From JAUILA01 sp964563925 (GTDB lineage: Bacteria; Bacteroidota; Bacteroidia; Cytophagales; Cyclobacteriaceae): a DNA stretch of 64,000 nucleotides. How positions within the stretch are numbered: position 1 is the first letter of the stretch; every line of letters starts with the position of its first letter. The position numbers and the translations under genes are program-made. A model generated the notes under the pieces. That model saw only the letters and a list, made by a program, of their open reading frames with translations, was not told the origin of the DNA and did not search any database. The stretch is taken from positions 145,490 through 209,489 of the forward strand of contig CAZLZD010000001.1 of NCBI GenBank assembly GCA_964563925.1, written 5' to 3'. Shown one piece after another: positions 1-8,120 of the stretch.

Positions 1-1
1 C

Positions 2-874
2 ACCACCGGGGCCAAGGTGATTATCGGAACACCCGGACGCCTTATTGCCCATTTGAATATGGGGTATGTGAAAATGAATACCCTGGAACACCTTATTCTT
101 GACGAGGCCGACCGGATGCTTGATATGGGATTTCATGATGATATCATGAAAATCATTTCATTTCTTCCCAAGAAGCGGCAGAATCTGCTTTTTTCTGCTA
201 CAATGCCCAATAAGATCAGGGAGCTTGCGAAGAAAATTCTTCATGAGCCAGCCGAAATCAGCATTGCAATTTCCAAACCGGCCGAACGGGTTGCCCAGGG
301 AGCATTCTCCGTGTATGAGAATCAAAAAATCCCATTGGTCTGTCATCTGCTGAAGGCAAAGGATCTCCAGAGCGTGATCGTATTCTGCAGTACCAAGGCA
401 AGTACCAAACAACTCGCCCGGGAGCTCAAAAAGCTGAACTTTAACGTGGCGGATATCCACAGTGACCTGGAACAGCAGGAGAGGGAACACGTATTGCGGG
501 AATTCCGGAACAGGAAACTTAATGTGCTGGTTGCCACCGATATACTCTCACGAGGGATTGATATTGAAGACATTGAGGTGATCATCAATTTTGATGCGCC
601 TTCTGATGGAGAAGACTACATTCACCGGATCGGAAGAACGGCCCGTGCCAATTCTACCGGCGTTGCCTTCACATTGATCAGTCCGGACGACCAGTACAAG
701 TTTCAGCGCATAGAGCAATTGCTTGGCGAACCTGTAACCAAAATCCGTCTGCCGGGTGACATCGGAGAGGGCCCGGAATATGACCCGGCCAACAACCGCC
801 AGCGTTCAGGGTATCGCGGCTCCGGAGGAAAGGGAGGGAGACGAAACAATAAAAAGCGTTCAGGTAAATCCTGA
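2..874 (+). CDS. DEAD-box RNA helicase (RhlE-like), 3' part
   Basis: ATP-dependent RNA helicase of superfamily 2; in this family such proteins remodel RNA in ribosome assembly, mRNA decay or cold growth. The 5' end lies outside the window: reading is open from base 2 and the GTG at 17 is internal. About 290 residues remain. Visible in order are TPGR (motif Ib), DEADRMLDMGF (Walker B/DEAD), FSATMP (motif III), ATDILSRGIDI (motif V) and HRIGRTAR (motif VI), so the second half of the first RecA lobe and all of the second lobe are present. The C-terminus is a basic tail rich in Gly, Arg, Lys and Ser, common for RNA contact in RhlE-type proteins. A hairpin overlaps the last codons and faces the convergent lipoprotein gene. 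Confidence 0.95.
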   Translation, partial: TTGAKVIIGTPGRLIAHLNMGYVKMNTLEHLILDEADRMLDMGFHDDIMKIISFLPKKRQNLLFSATMPNKIRELAKKILHEPAEISIAISKPAERVAQGAFSVYENQKIPLVCHLLKAKDLQSVIVFCSTKASTKQLARELKKLNFNVADIHSDLEQQEREHVLREFRNRKLNVLVATDILSRGIDIEDIEVIINFDAPSDGEDYIHRIGRTARANSTGVAFTLISPDDQYKFQRIEQLLGEPVTKIRLPGDIGEGPEYDPANNRQRSGYRGSGGKGGRRNNKKRSGKS

Positions 875-878
875 ACGC
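851..878 (-). terminator. Intrinsic terminator for the minus-strand lipoprotein gene
   Basis: GCGTTCAGG (856-864) and CCTGAACGC (870-878) form a perfect 9-bp stem with loop TAAAT. On the minus strand the stem is followed by TTTTT (851-855). It lies 24 bases past the stop of the lipoprotein gene and overlaps the last codons and stop of the helicase, so it serves the minus strand; the plus-strand side lacks a T tract. Confidence 0.7.
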
Positions 879-901
879 CATTTCAATGCTGTAGGTACTA
901 C

Positions 902-2041
902 TTAGAAATTCCGGTAAAAATTATTGATTGCCGGAACCAGCTGGTTGTAGATCGGCCGGGTAAACTCGATGAATAAGTCCTGGGGCGGCGGAGGAGGCAC
1001 CTCGTTAAGCTGGCAGATCTGCAATTGATGTGAAGTGAGTGCACGCTCATCGCCATTGAAATTTCCCCATTCCGAATACCAAACGAACTCGCCCGGGAAT
1101 TTATTGTGGGAAAGTACCGCGTTGCTTTGCGCATCAAAGACTTCCATTCGTACCAGTCCCCTGGAAATAACTTCTTTATGCCAGGTAGTCATCTTGGCAG
1201 TCACCGTATTGTATACTTTCTGCTTGGTGCCATCTTCCATGGCCACCTCACCAACGACTACAGAATCCTTATTAAAGGTTTCAATCCGCTTTTCGGTATG
1301 TGTTTCCCCGACAGTGAAATCGTCAAACATAATCCTCAGGTAGTGATCCACATAGGGGAGCTTTGCCTGCTCGGCTTCTTCGGCGGTATAAAACCGGACG
1401 AAAGGATTGGACTGGTATTGTGTGTGCAGGTATTCTTCCACCTTATCCTGGAAGAAATTTGCACTGATGTTGTAAATAGTAGGGACCGGAATCTGGTCGA
1501 CAACTACTTTAAGTGTTGCTTTAAATAATGATTCGTCCAGCTTATTAACCACGTCTTTATATCCAGGAATGAATTCCTGTGTATCGCGAAACAACATGTA
1601 GGCATTCTTGGCGTCTTCCCGGGTGTCCCTGGCTAACGCATCGAGCCCGGCTGCATAACTTTCCTCGGCAGCCAGCTGCTTCATTTCAGGAATCTTGCCG
1701 GCATAATTCACCGGATTGGAGATCACGGCCAGTGCACCGGGTGCCCGGCGAATCTGTTCGTTCATAGAATTGATGGCCTGGTAAGACCGCAATACAGACT
1801 TGTACTTGAAGGGTGCATTGCTTGCCAGACGGTTACGAGCCTCCTGCTCCAGGGTCTCCACTGCCAGCGGGTAACTGACACGTAAGGTTTCCTGGGACTT
1901 GTTGTGATTCGGGTTCTGACGCAGACGTTGCACGGCCTGCATCACTGCCTCGTAATAATTCCCGGATTCATAGGCTTTCTTTCCGGAAGAACATGCGCCG
2001 CAAAAAATAAGGACGGCCAGAAAAACGTATAGCTTTTTCAT
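902..2041 (-). CDS. Predicted lipoprotein of unknown function
   Basis: 379 residues. The N-terminus has Lys-Lys, a hydrophobic stretch and a lipobox-like end at Cys17 (FCGAC), so it is probably exported and lipid-anchored. The mature start (SSGKKAYESGNYYEAVMQA) resembles a TPR-type helix pair, as in Bacteroidota lipoproteins with short helical repeats. The rest is mixed helix and strand with no catalytic motif I recognise; a Pro-rich run (VPPPPPQDL) sits near the C-terminus. It is a single gene, convergent with the helicase and closed by a strong hairpin. Two direct repeats lie 45-80 bases before its start. Function unknown. Confidence 0.8.
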   Translation of the reverse strand: MKKLYVFLAVLIFCGACSSGKKAYESGNYYEAVMQAVQRLRQNPNHNKSQETLRVSYPLAVETLEQEARNRLASNAPFKYKSVLRSYQAINSMNEQIRRAPGALAVISNPVNYAGKIPEMKQLAAEESYAAGLDALARDTREDAKNAYMLFRDTQEFIPGYKDVVNKLDESLFKATLKVVVDQIPVPTIYNISANFFQDKVEEYLHTQYQSNPFVRFYTAEEAEQAKLPYVDHYLRIMFDDFTVGETHTEKRIETFNKDSVVVGEVAMEDGTKQKVYNTVTAKMTTWHKEVISRGLVRMEVFDAQSNAVLSHNKFPGEFVWYSEWGNFNGDERALTSHQLQICQLNEVPPPPPQDLFIEFTRPIYNQLVPAINNFYRNF

Positions 2042-2085
2042 GGGTTAATAATGATAGTTTAAAAAAGCAATTAACACATTCAGTG

Positions 2086-2120
2086 CCAATTTCACATGCC
2101 TTACCTCACCAATTTCACAT
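2086..2120. promoter_or_regulatory. Tandem 12-bp direct repeats upstream of the lipoprotein gene
   Basis: CCAATTTCACAT occurs at 2086-2097 and 2109-2120, 23 bases apart start to start, i.e. about two helical turns. Flanks are also similar (each followed by one variable base and CC). The pair lies 45-80 bases upstream of the minus-strand ATG at 2041, the usual place for a response regulator or activator that binds tandem half-sites. The protein is unknown. Confidence 0.4.
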
Positions 2121-2161
2121 ACCTGTAATAAAAACTGGAAAATTCAATCAGAAACAGCGTT

Positions 2162-4570
2162 TTAGAGTCCGATTACATATTCCTCATCCGTCAGGTTGAA
2201 GTCTGTTACACGTACTCCACGCGTATCCAGAGACTCATCGATTTCAGTGAAAAGAGGGTCGAAGCTCGGGATAGGATCGACAAACCTGTAATCAGTGACC
2301 CTGAGATCCGATTTTTTTCCGTTCAGCGTGACATTCTCCAGCTCAAATCCATGCAGGACCAGCCGGTGTTTCTTAAATCGGCTACCGAATATGCCTTCTT
2401 TCCTGCTGAAAGTAAGTGTTTTCGTCTCAGGATCATACGATATCACCCGTTTACAGAATTCATCAGACTCATTCTGGAACGTTTCCCCGTCATCCTCATA
2501 ATAGACAAAATCGTTCGGATTTGATCCTTTGAACACGTGAATCTCCAGGGTATCACCGAGTTCTTTTGTGCTGTTGCCTATTTCCGGGCAAACCGGCAGA
2601 ATGGCGCTTCCCTTTACATACAAGGGTAATTTATTGATCGCGCAGTCTACATACAGGGTTTGACCACCGGTGTGAAGTTTATTGCTGAAGAAATCATACC
2701 ATTCACCGGCGGGCAGGTACACTTTGGTGATCTCACGGGTACTTTCATGGGGTGCGACCAGAATGCTCTGTCCGTATAGGTATTGATTTTCAAAGCGCGG
2801 GTCATAAACCTCCGGATCATGGGGATGTTCAAGGACAAGGCTTCTGGATACCGGCATTCCGGTCTGTGTGCTTTCGTAAAACGTACTGTACAGGTACATC
2901 AGTAGCTTATAGCGTAACCTGATGTAGTTCCGGGAGACTTCTTCCACTTCCTCACCGAATGCCCAGGGCTCGGAGTCACGGGAGTTAACCATGGAATGGC
3001 CCCGGAAAAAGGGAGAGAATGCACCGGCCTGTATCCAGCGGGCAAAAAGGTGTTCACTGGCATTACCTACAAATCCGCCTACATCGTAACCTGCATAGGC
3101 CACGCCCGACAGTCCCATGCTGTTGACCAGGCGTATTCCCAGCAGCATATGTTCATCACTTGCCACATTGTCACCGGTCCATACCGCGGCATAACGCTGG
3201 ATGCCCGCATAAGCCGAACGGGTAAGGTTAAAGGGGCGCTTGTTCATGAGGGTGCTTGTTCCTTCGTACGTGCTTCGGGACATGCAAAGGCCATATACGT
3301 TGCGGCCCTTTCGCATGGTGTCGGTGTTGCCGTCAAAATCAACCAGCAGGTTTTCCGGGAGCATTTGACCCCAGGTGGCAATCTCGTTCATATCGTTCCA
3401 AAATCCGTCCACACCCAGGTTTGTATAGTAGGGAAATTGATTTTTCCACCATTCACGGGCTTCCGGATTGGTAAAGTCCGGGAAGTGGCACCAGCCGGGC
3501 CACACTTCACCCTGGTATAATTCTCCATCCGGATATTTAATGAATACATCGTTTTCCACCCCTGATTCGTAGGGTTCATATCCTTTCTCCACCTTTATGC
3601 CCGGGTCACACATGACAACGATATGGAAATTATTGTCTTTCAGGTGGCGGATCAATCCGGCCGGATCGGGGAATCGCTTAGGATCCCAGGAGAATATCTT
3701 GTACTTGTCCATGTAATGGATATCCAGTACGATGGCATCGGCTGGTATCTCCTTGCTGCGGAACGTATCCGCCACCGTGACTACTTCCGCATCAGGATAA
3801 TAGCTGTAGCGGCACTGCTGATAGCCAAGCCCCCAGAGAGGAGGCATCTTCATGCGGCCGGTCAGCCAGGTATAGGCCTCCAGTATGGAAGGCACGTCCC
3901 CGCCGCCATGGATGAAATAATAGTTCATATCACCCTGATCGGCACTGAAGCTGCTGAAACGGTGGTTGGAGGCTCCGAAATTAAAAAAGGTCTTATGCGA
4001 ATTGTCCATAAACAGGCCATATGATGTCCCGTTATGGATACCGATGTAGAAAGGTATGGAGCAATAGAGCGGATCAGAACCAGGTCCGTACGCGAAATTA
4101 TCGGTATTCCAGTTCTGGTACCCCTGGCCCCGGCGGTCAAGCGGACCCACCTTTTCACCCAGGCCTACAAACCGTTCGTCTTCCTGCATGGTTTTGTAGG
4201 CCGTGACCTGTTCGCCTATCCAGGAAACCCCCAGTCCCTTCTCATCCTGGTTCAGCACCATTCCGTTACGATCCGTAAAGGTGATTTCACAGGTTTCCCG
4301 GTCAAGTATAAGTTGTTGACTATTAGTCCTTAATGTTATTTCACCTGAAGTTTCATTTAAGTCAAATGACTGGTTTCCGGGTGAGGCAGTCACTGCGTAG
4401 GAATGGGTATCAAGTTCATCCCGGGTCATATGTACCCTGATCACCTGATCGCTGTAGACGGTAACCCGCAGGGATATACCGTTTTCAGTGGTACCGGAAA
4501 AACCATATTCAGAACGACTGAATGATGTCAGCTTTCCAGGCCGGAGGACAATGGATTTATTCTTCGCCAT
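2162..4570 (-). CDS. Glycoside hydrolase family 31 alpha-glucosidase
   Basis: 802 residues, normal for GH31. It hydrolyses terminal alpha-glycosidic bonds by a retaining mechanism. The catalytic nucleophile is Asp393 in GFWNDMNE and the acid/base is Asp467 in WTGDN; GAFSPFFRGHS and the following EPW are the usual GH31 substrate-pocket block. The N-terminal galactose-mutarotase-like domain covers about residues 20-230, the (beta/alpha)8 barrel about 240-590, and C-terminal beta domains follow. No signal peptide is seen, so it probably acts in the cytoplasm on imported oligosaccharides. It is transcribed alone, with a LacI-type palindrome about 80 bases upstream. GH31 also includes alpha-xylosidases; the exact sugar cannot be told here. 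Confidence 0.93.
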   Translation of the reverse strand: MAKNKSIVLRPGKLTSFSRSEYGFSGTTENGISLRVTVYSDQVIRVHMTRDELDTHSYAVTASPGNQSFDLNETSGEITLRTNSQQLILDRETCEITFTDRNGMVLNQDEKGLGVSWIGEQVTAYKTMQEDERFVGLGEKVGPLDRRGQGYQNWNTDNFAYGPGSDPLYCSIPFYIGIHNGTSYGLFMDNSHKTFFNFGASNHRFSSFSADQGDMNYYFIHGGGDVPSILEAYTWLTGRMKMPPLWGLGYQQCRYSYYPDAEVVTVADTFRSKEIPADAIVLDIHYMDKYKIFSWDPKRFPDPAGLIRHLKDNNFHIVVMCDPGIKVEKGYEPYESGVENDVFIKYPDGELYQGEVWPGWCHFPDFTNPEAREWWKNQFPYYTNLGVDGFWNDMNEIATWGQMLPENLLVDFDGNTDTMRKGRNVYGLCMSRSTYEGTSTLMNKRPFNLTRSAYAGIQRYAAVWTGDNVASDEHMLLGIRLVNSMGLSGVAYAGYDVGGFVGNASEHLFARWIQAGAFSPFFRGHSMVNSRDSEPWAFGEEVEEVSRNYIRLRYKLLMYLYSTFYESTQTGMPVSRSLVLEHPHDPEVYDPRFENQYLYGQSILVAPHESTREITKVYLPAGEWYDFFSNKLHTGGQTLYVDCAINKLPLYVKGSAILPVCPEIGNSTKELGDTLEIHVFKGSNPNDFVYYEDDGETFQNESDEFCKRVISYDPETKTLTFSRKEGIFGSRFKKHRLVLHGFELENVTLNGKKSDLRVTDYRFVDPIPSFDPLFTEIDESLDTRGVRVTDFNLTDEEYVIGL

Positions 4571-4651
4571 AAGTTGAATACTAACTGGTTGGAGGGCCGA
4601 AAATAGGAATAATAAACGCTATTACCGGAAAGACACTGGTAAAAAATCACC

Positions 4652-4670
4652 GCAAACGTTTGTGCAAACG
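4652..4670. promoter_or_regulatory. LacI-family-like operator upstream of the GH31 gene
   Basis: CAAACGTTTG (4653-4662) is a perfect palindrome with a central CG, and CGTTTG-TG-CAAACG (4657-4670) is a second overlapping one. A central-CG palindrome of this type is the known core of LacI/CcpA-family operators. It sits 82-100 bases upstream of the minus-strand alpha-glucosidase start. No LacI-family gene is in the window, so the regulator would be elsewhere. Confidence 0.4.
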
Positions 4671-4683
4671 AAATGCGGGGAGG

Positions 4684-5247
4684 CTATCTGCCTGTCTGCA
4701 ATTCGCCCAGTTTTTGTTCTATTTCATCCCGCTTTTCTTTCAGTATCTGGATGGCAATCCGGCGGGCCAGGTCTACCTCAACCGAAAGGGGCAATTCGGA
4801 ATCCTTCATATTGACAATCTCGCTCTGAATCTTCTCCACGGGTACTTTGTCGGCAAAGAGATCCCTGACCTTATGAGACTGGGGCAATTCAGCATCTATA
4901 TGGGTCATCATGATGTCAAAGGCCTGCTCTGAGGAACTGATCTCGGCAGCCTGGATTTCCTTCAATCCTTCCAGTACCTCGTCGTTCTTCACTTCCTGCG
5001 CAAATGCCAGCAGCTCTTCGTAGCTCAGCTGGTACTTGTTCATCGCTTCCGGCAGCTTATTTATTTCTGAGTTGACCACTTCACGGGTTTCTGTGATCTT
5101 TTTATGATATTTTTTTGGAATATAGGCGGGAATCTCACCGGTGCTGATGGTATTCGAAACCATCCGGGGAACATACAAGGTGTATCCCAAATAGCCAATT
5201 GCGGCCACCGCCACGAGAATGATCACGAGAATTTTTAACACTTTCAT
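4684..5247 (-). CDS. Membrane-anchored helical protein, unknown function
   Basis: 187 residues. One N-terminal transmembrane segment (about residues 4-26, Val/Ile/Ala-rich) is followed by a periplasmic, charged, mainly helical domain containing AYIPKKYHKKI and several heptad-like stretches ending in a Glu/Lys-rich tail. No enzyme motif is visible. It is divergent from the deacetylase-family gene and upstream of the GH31 gene in the same direction (113-base gap), but that gap holds its own regulatory palindrome, so the two are probably separate transcripts. I do not recognise the family. Confidence 0.75.
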   Translation of the reverse strand: MKVLKILVIILVAVAAIGYLGYTLYVPRMVSNTISTGEIPAYIPKKYHKKITETREVVNSEINKLPEAMNKYQLSYEELLAFAQEVKNDEVLEGLKEIQAAEISSSEQAFDIMMTHIDAELPQSHKVRDLFADKVPVEKIQSEIVNMKDSELPLSVEVDLARRIAIQILKEKRDEIEQKLGELQTGR

Positions 5248-5250
5248 GTA

Positions 5251-5280
5251 TTGAGAGTTGTTCTGTCAGAAATAGATTTG
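5251..5280 (+). promoter_or_regulatory. Bacteroidota-type promoter of the deacetylase gene
   Basis: TTG (5251-5253), a 19-base spacer and TAGATTTG (5273-5280) match the Bacteroidota form TTG-N19-TAnnTTTG exactly. The G is only 7 bases before the ATG at 5288. As the start site normally lies about 5-7 bases after this box, the transcript would begin at or next to the ATG (leaderless). Confidence 0.55.
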
Positions 5281-5287
5281 TGCAACG

Positions 5288-6190
5288 ATGCTAAAGATAG
5301 CCTGGACAAAAGATTATTGCCACAAGTTACCGGAGAATCATCGCTTTCCGATGGTAAAATATGAACTGATACCCGAACAGTTACTACATGAGGGAATAAT
5401 TTCTCCTGAAAATCTTTTTTCACCCAAACTGATCGATGAAAAGGACATTCTCGCCGTGCATGACGCTGAATACTGGGATAAACTCTGGCATTTAACCCTA
5501 TCCAGGTCCGAGGAAAGGCGCACCGGGTTTCCGCTTTCAGAACAACTGGTACGCCGTGAAAGGATTATCGGACAGGGGACGCTGGATTGCTCCCTCTTTG
5601 CCCTGGAGTACGGGGTAGCCATGAATGTGGCAGGAGGGACACACCATGCCTTTACCGACAGGGGAGAAGGGTTTTGCCTGCTCAATGATATTGCCATGGC
5701 CGCCAGTTTCATGCTTCGCGGCGAGTTTGTGAATCAGGTGCTTGTGGTTGACCTGGATGTGCATCAGGGGAACGGGACGGCCCAGATTTTCCGGGATGAT
5801 GACAGGGTCTTTACTTTCAGCATGCACGGACAAAAAAATTATCCACATCAGAAAGAGAAGAGTGATCTCGACGTGGAACTCCCCGACGGTACCGGCGACG
5901 AGGAGTATCTTCAGGCACTGTCCGCGCACCTGCCGGAATTATTCCGAAAGGTAAAACCCGGAATTGTATACTTTCAGTCAGGGGTGGATATTCTTTCTTC
6001 AGACAAACTGGGCAGACTGGGTCTCTCCAGGGAAGGCTGTCGTGAACGCGACCGCATGGTCTTTCAGCACTGTATCCGCCGTAACATTCCGGTGGTTGTT
6101 GTTATGGGAGGGGGTTACTCCCCACATATCAGGGATATCGTGGAAGCCCATGCAAATACCTTCCGGCTTGCTCAGGAACTCTTTTTCTGA
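5288..6190 (+). CDS. Histone deacetylase family (AcuC/acetylpolyamine hydrolase-like) zinc hydrolase
   Basis: 300 residues, a typical size for the bacterial branch. The family removes acyl groups from lysines or small amines by a Zn-activated water. The active site appears complete: His119-His120 (GGTHHAF), zinc ligands Asp157 and His159 (DLDVHQGNG), third ligand Asp234 (SGVDILSSDKLG) and the transition-state Tyr277 (GGGYSP). Cytoplasmic, with no signal. It is a single gene with its own promoter, convergent with the SDR gene; the two stop codons abut in TGATCA. The substrate cannot be told: bacterial members act on acetyl-CoA synthetase, on polyamines or on unknown amides. Confidence 0.92.
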   Translation: MLKIAWTKDYCHKLPENHRFPMVKYELIPEQLLHEGIISPENLFSPKLIDEKDILAVHDAEYWDKLWHLTLSRSEERRTGFPLSEQLVRRERIIGQGTLDCSLFALEYGVAMNVAGGTHHAFTDRGEGFCLLNDIAMAASFMLRGEFVNQVLVVDLDVHQGNGTAQIFRDDDRVFTFSMHGQKNYPHQKEKSDLDVELPDGTGDEEYLQALSAHLPELFRKVKPGIVYFQSGVDILSSDKLGRLGLSREGCRERDRMVFQHCIRRNIPVVVVMGGGYSPHIRDIVEAHANTFRLAQELFF

Positions 6191-6985
6191 TCAGAATACA
6201 CCCGGTACCGAACCGCCGTCCGCTTTTAAAACAGCCCCGTTGGTAGCGGCTGACAGGGGGCTTGCAAGGTAAGTGACCGCCACGGCAATCTCATCGGGTG
6301 AGGCAAACCTTCTGATAAGGGAGGTGGTTCTTTCCTGGTCGAAAAAGTCACGGGCAGATTCTTCAACCGTTTTTCCCGATTTTGCGGCCTGATCTTCAAG
6401 AAACCTGGTTGCGCCTTCTGTCAGCGTGGACCCAGGCATAACCGTGTTCACTGTTACGCTGGTACCGGTAGTCAGCTGGGCCAATCCCCTGGAAAGCGCA
6501 TGCAGGGCTGTTTTTGTAGTGCTGTATGCAATAAGGTCGGAGGGAACAAGCCCGGCACATTCGCTTGAAATAAAGATGATCCGTCCGTCATTGCGCGCCA
6601 GCATGCCGGGGAGTGCCACCCTGGATAACCGTACACCGCCCAGTACATTCACTTCAAATAACCGCAGCCAGTCTTCGTCTTCGGTCTTCAAAAAATCGGA
6701 TGAAGTAAATATACCCACGTTATTAATGAGTATATCAATGTGACCGAGCCTGGCGGCGAGGCGGCTGACTTCCCCGGAATCTGAAAAGTCAGCTGCATAC
6801 CCCTCTATGTTAACCTCGGGAAATTCCATCCGTAGCGAATCCCTTACCTCATTTACCTTGTTGCTGCTTCTCCCGTTTAGTATGACATTGCACCCTTCAC
6901 CGGAAAGACTCCTCGCTACCGCCAATCCGATTCCCGAGGTGGAGCCGCTGATAAATGCTGTTTTACCTTTGAGTTGAAGATCCAT
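6191..6985 (-). CDS. SDR family NAD(P)-dependent oxidoreductase
   Basis: 264 residues from the ATG at 6985; a longer reading from 7033 would overlap the upstream dioxygenase gene and lacks the usual SDR start. The Rossmann nucleotide loop is SGSTSGIG (residues 13-20), followed by NNVG (a variant of NNAG), catalytic Ser near 140 (ISSE), Tyr154 and Lys158 (YSTTK). It oxidises or reduces a hydroxyl or carbonyl using NAD(P). It starts 7 bases after the stop of the PhyH gene, so the two are an operon, and the pair probably handles successive steps on one substrate. The nearest sub-family is general 3-oxoacyl-reductase-like SDR; the substrate is unknown. Confidence 0.9.
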   Translation of the reverse strand: MDLQLKGKTAFISGSTSGIGLAVARSLSGEGCNVILNGRSSNKVNEVRDSLRMEFPEVNIEGYAADFSDSGEVSRLAARLGHIDILINNVGIFTSSDFLKTEDEDWLRLFEVNVLGGVRLSRVALPGMLARNDGRIIFISSECAGLVPSDLIAYSTTKTALHALSRGLAQLTTGTSVTVNTVMPGSTLTEGATRFLEDQAAKSGKTVEESARDFFDQERTTSLIRRFASPDEIAVAVTYLASPLSAATNGAVLKADGGSVPGVF

Positions 6986-6992
6986 CCGCCAT

Positions 6993-7970
6993 TTACCAGT
7001 TTCGCAGGCCGAGTAGTTTTTCGCCCAGCTCATTCAATTCGGCCCGTCCGTATTTCTTCTGCTCGCGCTGCAGCGGATCACCGGGAAACGCATACCCTTC
7101 CGGAGCGATCCGTTCCTTCCAGGAGCTGATACGCCACTGCCTCAGCTCCTCATTTTCCTCTTCTGCCGGCATCATCGATATATACTGGGCCACCCGCACT
7201 TTATCTGAGTGATTCGGCCGTATGCCATGTGGCTGACAGCTATGGAATATCAGCAGGTCGCCTGCCTCCAGTTTGACTTTCACCAGATCATCTTCAAATC
7301 CGGTGGTGTCGGGCTTGAAGTGGTCACGGTCGTCAGGCTGGGACAGTTTCCAGGTATCATAGGTACGGAAAAGTTCAGGGATGCACTGGAATCCGCCCAT
7401 ATTCTCATCGGTCTGGTCGGAAAGGGCGAGTACGCCCTGCACATTCTGGGGTTTGGTTTCCGGATCATAGTCCCAGTGAATAAACCCTTTATATTCAAAA
7501 CCGGGACGTATCGGGAAATTCAGGTTGGCACGGTCAATGGTCACCCAAAGCTTTTCAGTACCCCATATATCGACAAATGCATCATATACTCGCGGAAATT
7601 GCCTGTTGTTCCACAGGTACTGATTGTTATACACCTCCACCATGCCGGTCCCTGCGAGTTCCTTCATTTTCATTTCACCCATAGGAGGGGTATACCAGGT
7701 GGAAGGGTCGTTTTTGTCTTTTCCTTCAAATTCCCAAAGAAAATCGGCGGTCTCCAAAGCCTGCTCGCGTGGCACCGCATTCCTGATGACGACATAGCCG
7801 TTCCTGATCCAGAAATCCCAGTCTTCCTCACTGAGAACCCGCAAGGGTTTTCCGTCAGACCGGTCATTGAGCATTTTACGGCTGCTGGTCGCAGTGGAAG
7901 GATTGCCAGGAATGGCTTCGTGATTCTTGTTTGGGTTTAACGTTTTGCTCGTGTTATTCATGGCTTGCAT
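6993..7970 (-). CDS. Phytanoyl-CoA dioxygenase family (PhyH) Fe(II)/2-oxoglutarate oxygenase
   Basis: 325 residues. The facial triad is visible: His165 and Asp167 (FIHWDYD) with His248 (CQPHGI), and Arg257 or Arg259 nearby to hold 2-oxoglutarate. The family hydroxylates unactivated carbons of lipids, alkaloids, osmolytes or halogenated substrates. The first 45 residues are low-complexity and may be partly untranslated (internal Met4 is also possible). It is the first gene of a two-gene operon with the SDR and is divergent from an AraC regulator, a layout typical of an inducible catabolic step. A TATATTTG box lies 35-42 bases upstream on the minus strand. Confidence 0.88.
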   Translation of the reverse strand: MQAMNNTSKTLNPNKNHEAIPGNPSTATSSRKMLNDRSDGKPLRVLSEEDWDFWIRNGYVVIRNAVPREQALETADFLWEFEGKDKNDPSTWYTPPMGEMKMKELAGTGMVEVYNNQYLWNNRQFPRVYDAFVDIWGTEKLWVTIDRANLNFPIRPGFEYKGFIHWDYDPETKPQNVQGVLALSDQTDENMGGFQCIPELFRTYDTWKLSQPDDRDHFKPDTTGFEDDLVKVKLEAGDLLIFHSCQPHGIRPNHSDKVRVAQYISMMPAEEENEELRQWRISSWKERIAPEGYAFPGDPLQREQKKYGRAELNELGEKLLGLRNW

Positions 7971-8004
7971 AATTTAAAGGTTATTAATCCCCGGATCATG
8001 AAAT

Positions 8005-8012
8005 CAAATATA
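8005..8012 (-). promoter_or_regulatory. Possible -7 box of the PhyH-SDR operon
   Basis: Minus strand TATATTTG fits TAnnTTTG and lies 35 bases before the PhyH ATG. No TTG is found at the usual spacing, as would suit an activator-dependent promoter under the divergent AraC protein. Confidence 0.35.
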
Positions 8013-8029
8013 GCAACCCTGCGGCCTGG

Positions 8030-8058
8030 TTGTCTACGCCAATAATGACCTAAGTTTG
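8030..8058 (+). promoter_or_regulatory. Promoter of the araC-type gene
   Basis: TTG (8030-8032), an 18-base spacer and TAAGTTTG (8051-8058) match the Bacteroidota consensus. The predicted start near 8065 leaves a leader of about 56 bases before the ATG at 8121. It lies in the 150-base divergent region shared with the PhyH operon. Confidence 0.5.
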
Positions 8059-8120
8059 AACAATATTGATATTTAAGTTATCTTTATTTATGAATAATGC
8101 AATAATAGGGTCATAAAACG

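Noticed and set aside
7209..7940. 243-codon plus-strand reading frame opposite the PhyH gene
   Set aside because: Shadow of PhyH, whose iron ligands are all in place on the other strand.
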